Shown: piece after piece, positions 7,189 through 7,816 of the stretch | Position numbering within the stretch: position 1 is the first letter of the stretch | Layout of the letters: every line of letters starts with the position of its first letter | Assembly (NCBI GenBank): GCA_002449915.1 | Contig: DJXY01000196.1 | Coordinates: 1 to 7,816, forward strand | DNA length: 7,816 nt | Reading direction: 5' to 3' | Origin: Oribacterium sp. UBA6992 | Lineage (GTDB): Bacteria > Bacillota > Clostridia > Lachnospirales > Lachnospiraceae | Notes under the pieces: generated by a model | The model's input: only the letters and a program-made list of their open reading frames with translations | Told to the model about the DNA's origin: nothing | Databases searched by the model: none | Translations under genes and position numbers: made by a program

Positions 7189-7816
7189 AGTTTAGATACG
7201 GTTGTACGATATAATCCCCGGAAAAAGTATAGTGACAGGCAGAAGGACGCAATCTCGGAGATCGGAAATGCCCACCATACATCGGTTACATCTCCGATCC
7301 GGGAGAGAAGCCATGCGATGGGAATCAGTACCACCAGCTGCCGCGCAACAGAAATGATAAGAGAGTAAATACTCTCGGAAAATGCCTGGAAGATGGAGCC
7401 CATAACAATACTTGCTCCTGCCAGCGGGAAGCTCAGGCAGATGATCCTGAGTGCCGGAACACCGATCCGGATCATTTCCGGAGATGCATTAAACATTCCA
7501 AGCAGTACAGACGGCAGAAGCTCAAACAGCAGCGAGCCAAAAAGCATTACACATACAGCCAGAGTAATGGCAAAGCGAAGGGTATGCTTGATCCGGTCCT
7601 TCTTTTTAGCTCCGTAATTAAACGCAAGGATCGGGATGAGTCCGTTATTTAAACCGAAGATTGGCATGAAAAAGAAGCTCTGAAGCTTGAAGTACACGCC
7701 AAAAACAGCAGCAGCTGTAGTTGAAAAAACGATCAGAATCCGGTTCATAAGATAGGTCATGACAGAGCCGATGGACATCATCAGGATCGAGGGGACACCT
7801 ACGGCATAGATGGACC
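7185..7816 (-). CDS. MATE-family multidrug efflux transporter, C-terminal half (cut by window edge)
   Basis: This is an integral membrane antiporter of the MATE (MatE/DinF) family, which exports cationic drugs or metabolites using an Na+ or H+ gradient. The frame stays open to the right edge, so the ATG at 7781 is internal and about 209 residues are visible of a family length near 450. The fragment begins at YAVGVPSILMMSIGS, which fits the start of the second six-helix bundle. About six hydrophobic segments follow, at visible residues 3-28, 40-62, 85-107, 120-145, 150-172 and 178-200. The MATE-like NYGAKKKDRI loop lies after the second. The protein ends RTTVSKL with TAA at 7185-7187. The recombinase follows 93 nt downstream on the same strand with its own probable promoter, and no terminator separates them. 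The substrate cannot be inferred. Confidence 0.9.
   Translation of the reverse strand, partial: SIYAVGVPSILMMSIGSVMTYLMNRILIVFSTTAAAVFGVYFKLQSFFFMPIFGLNNGLIPILAFNYGAKKKDRIKHTLRFAITLAVCVMLFGSLLFELLPSVLLGMFNASPEMIRIGVPALRIICLSFPLAGASIVMGSIFQAFSESIYSLIISVARQLVVLIPIAWLLSRIGDVTDVWWAFPISEIASFCLSLYFFRGLYRTTVSKL

Overview
The window looks like chromosomal DNA from a Clostridia-type Firmicute, most likely a Lachnospiraceae member. The reasons are strong AGGAGG-type ribosome binding sites, moderate GC, clostridial-type short KARI and ACT-containing threonine deaminase sequences, and a Xer-like recombinase resembling the single-recombinase type of Firmicutes. This taxonomic call is inference; no rRNA or other marker gene is present.

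Bases 1 to about 6015 (+ strand) form a dense branched-chain amino acid cluster: ilvB (5' end off the window), a short one-ACT-domain ilvN, ilvC, ilvA, a second ilvB, and a second, two-ACT-domain ilvN/ilvH. Together they convert threonine to 2-ketobutyrate (IlvA), condense pyruvate with pyruvate or 2-ketobutyrate (two acetohydroxyacid synthase, AHAS, pairs) and reduce the product (IlvC). Dihydroxyacid dehydratase (ilvD) and the transaminase are not in view. Perfect or nearly perfect inverted repeats sit at the ilvN1-ilvC, ilvC-ilvA and ilvA-ilvB2 junctions. This suggests that the modules are expressed at different levels from one region.

The two AHAS large subunits have diverged in a complementary way. 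IlvB1 carries SEG instead of the thiamine-diphosphate/Mg GDG motif, but keeps the substrate-selectivity Trp and the C-terminal tail. IlvB2 has a normal GDG...NN motif, but has Tyr at the selectivity position and ends before the usual C-terminal tail. This is the most interesting protein-level signal.

Bases 6024 to 7816 (- strand) hold a complete tyrosine recombinase with all six catalytic residues, convergent with the ilv cluster across only 8 nt, and then the C-terminal half of a MATE-family transporter that runs off the right edge. The 93-bp gap between them holds a recognisable promoter. Four direct copies of a 10-bp element (GTAAYGAKAA on the recombinase strand) start inside the MATE stop codon and run into the -35/-10 spacer. 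This array is either an operator or part of a Xer/dif-like recombination site.

I saw no CRISPR array, tRNA, rRNA, insertion sequence or T-box in the window.
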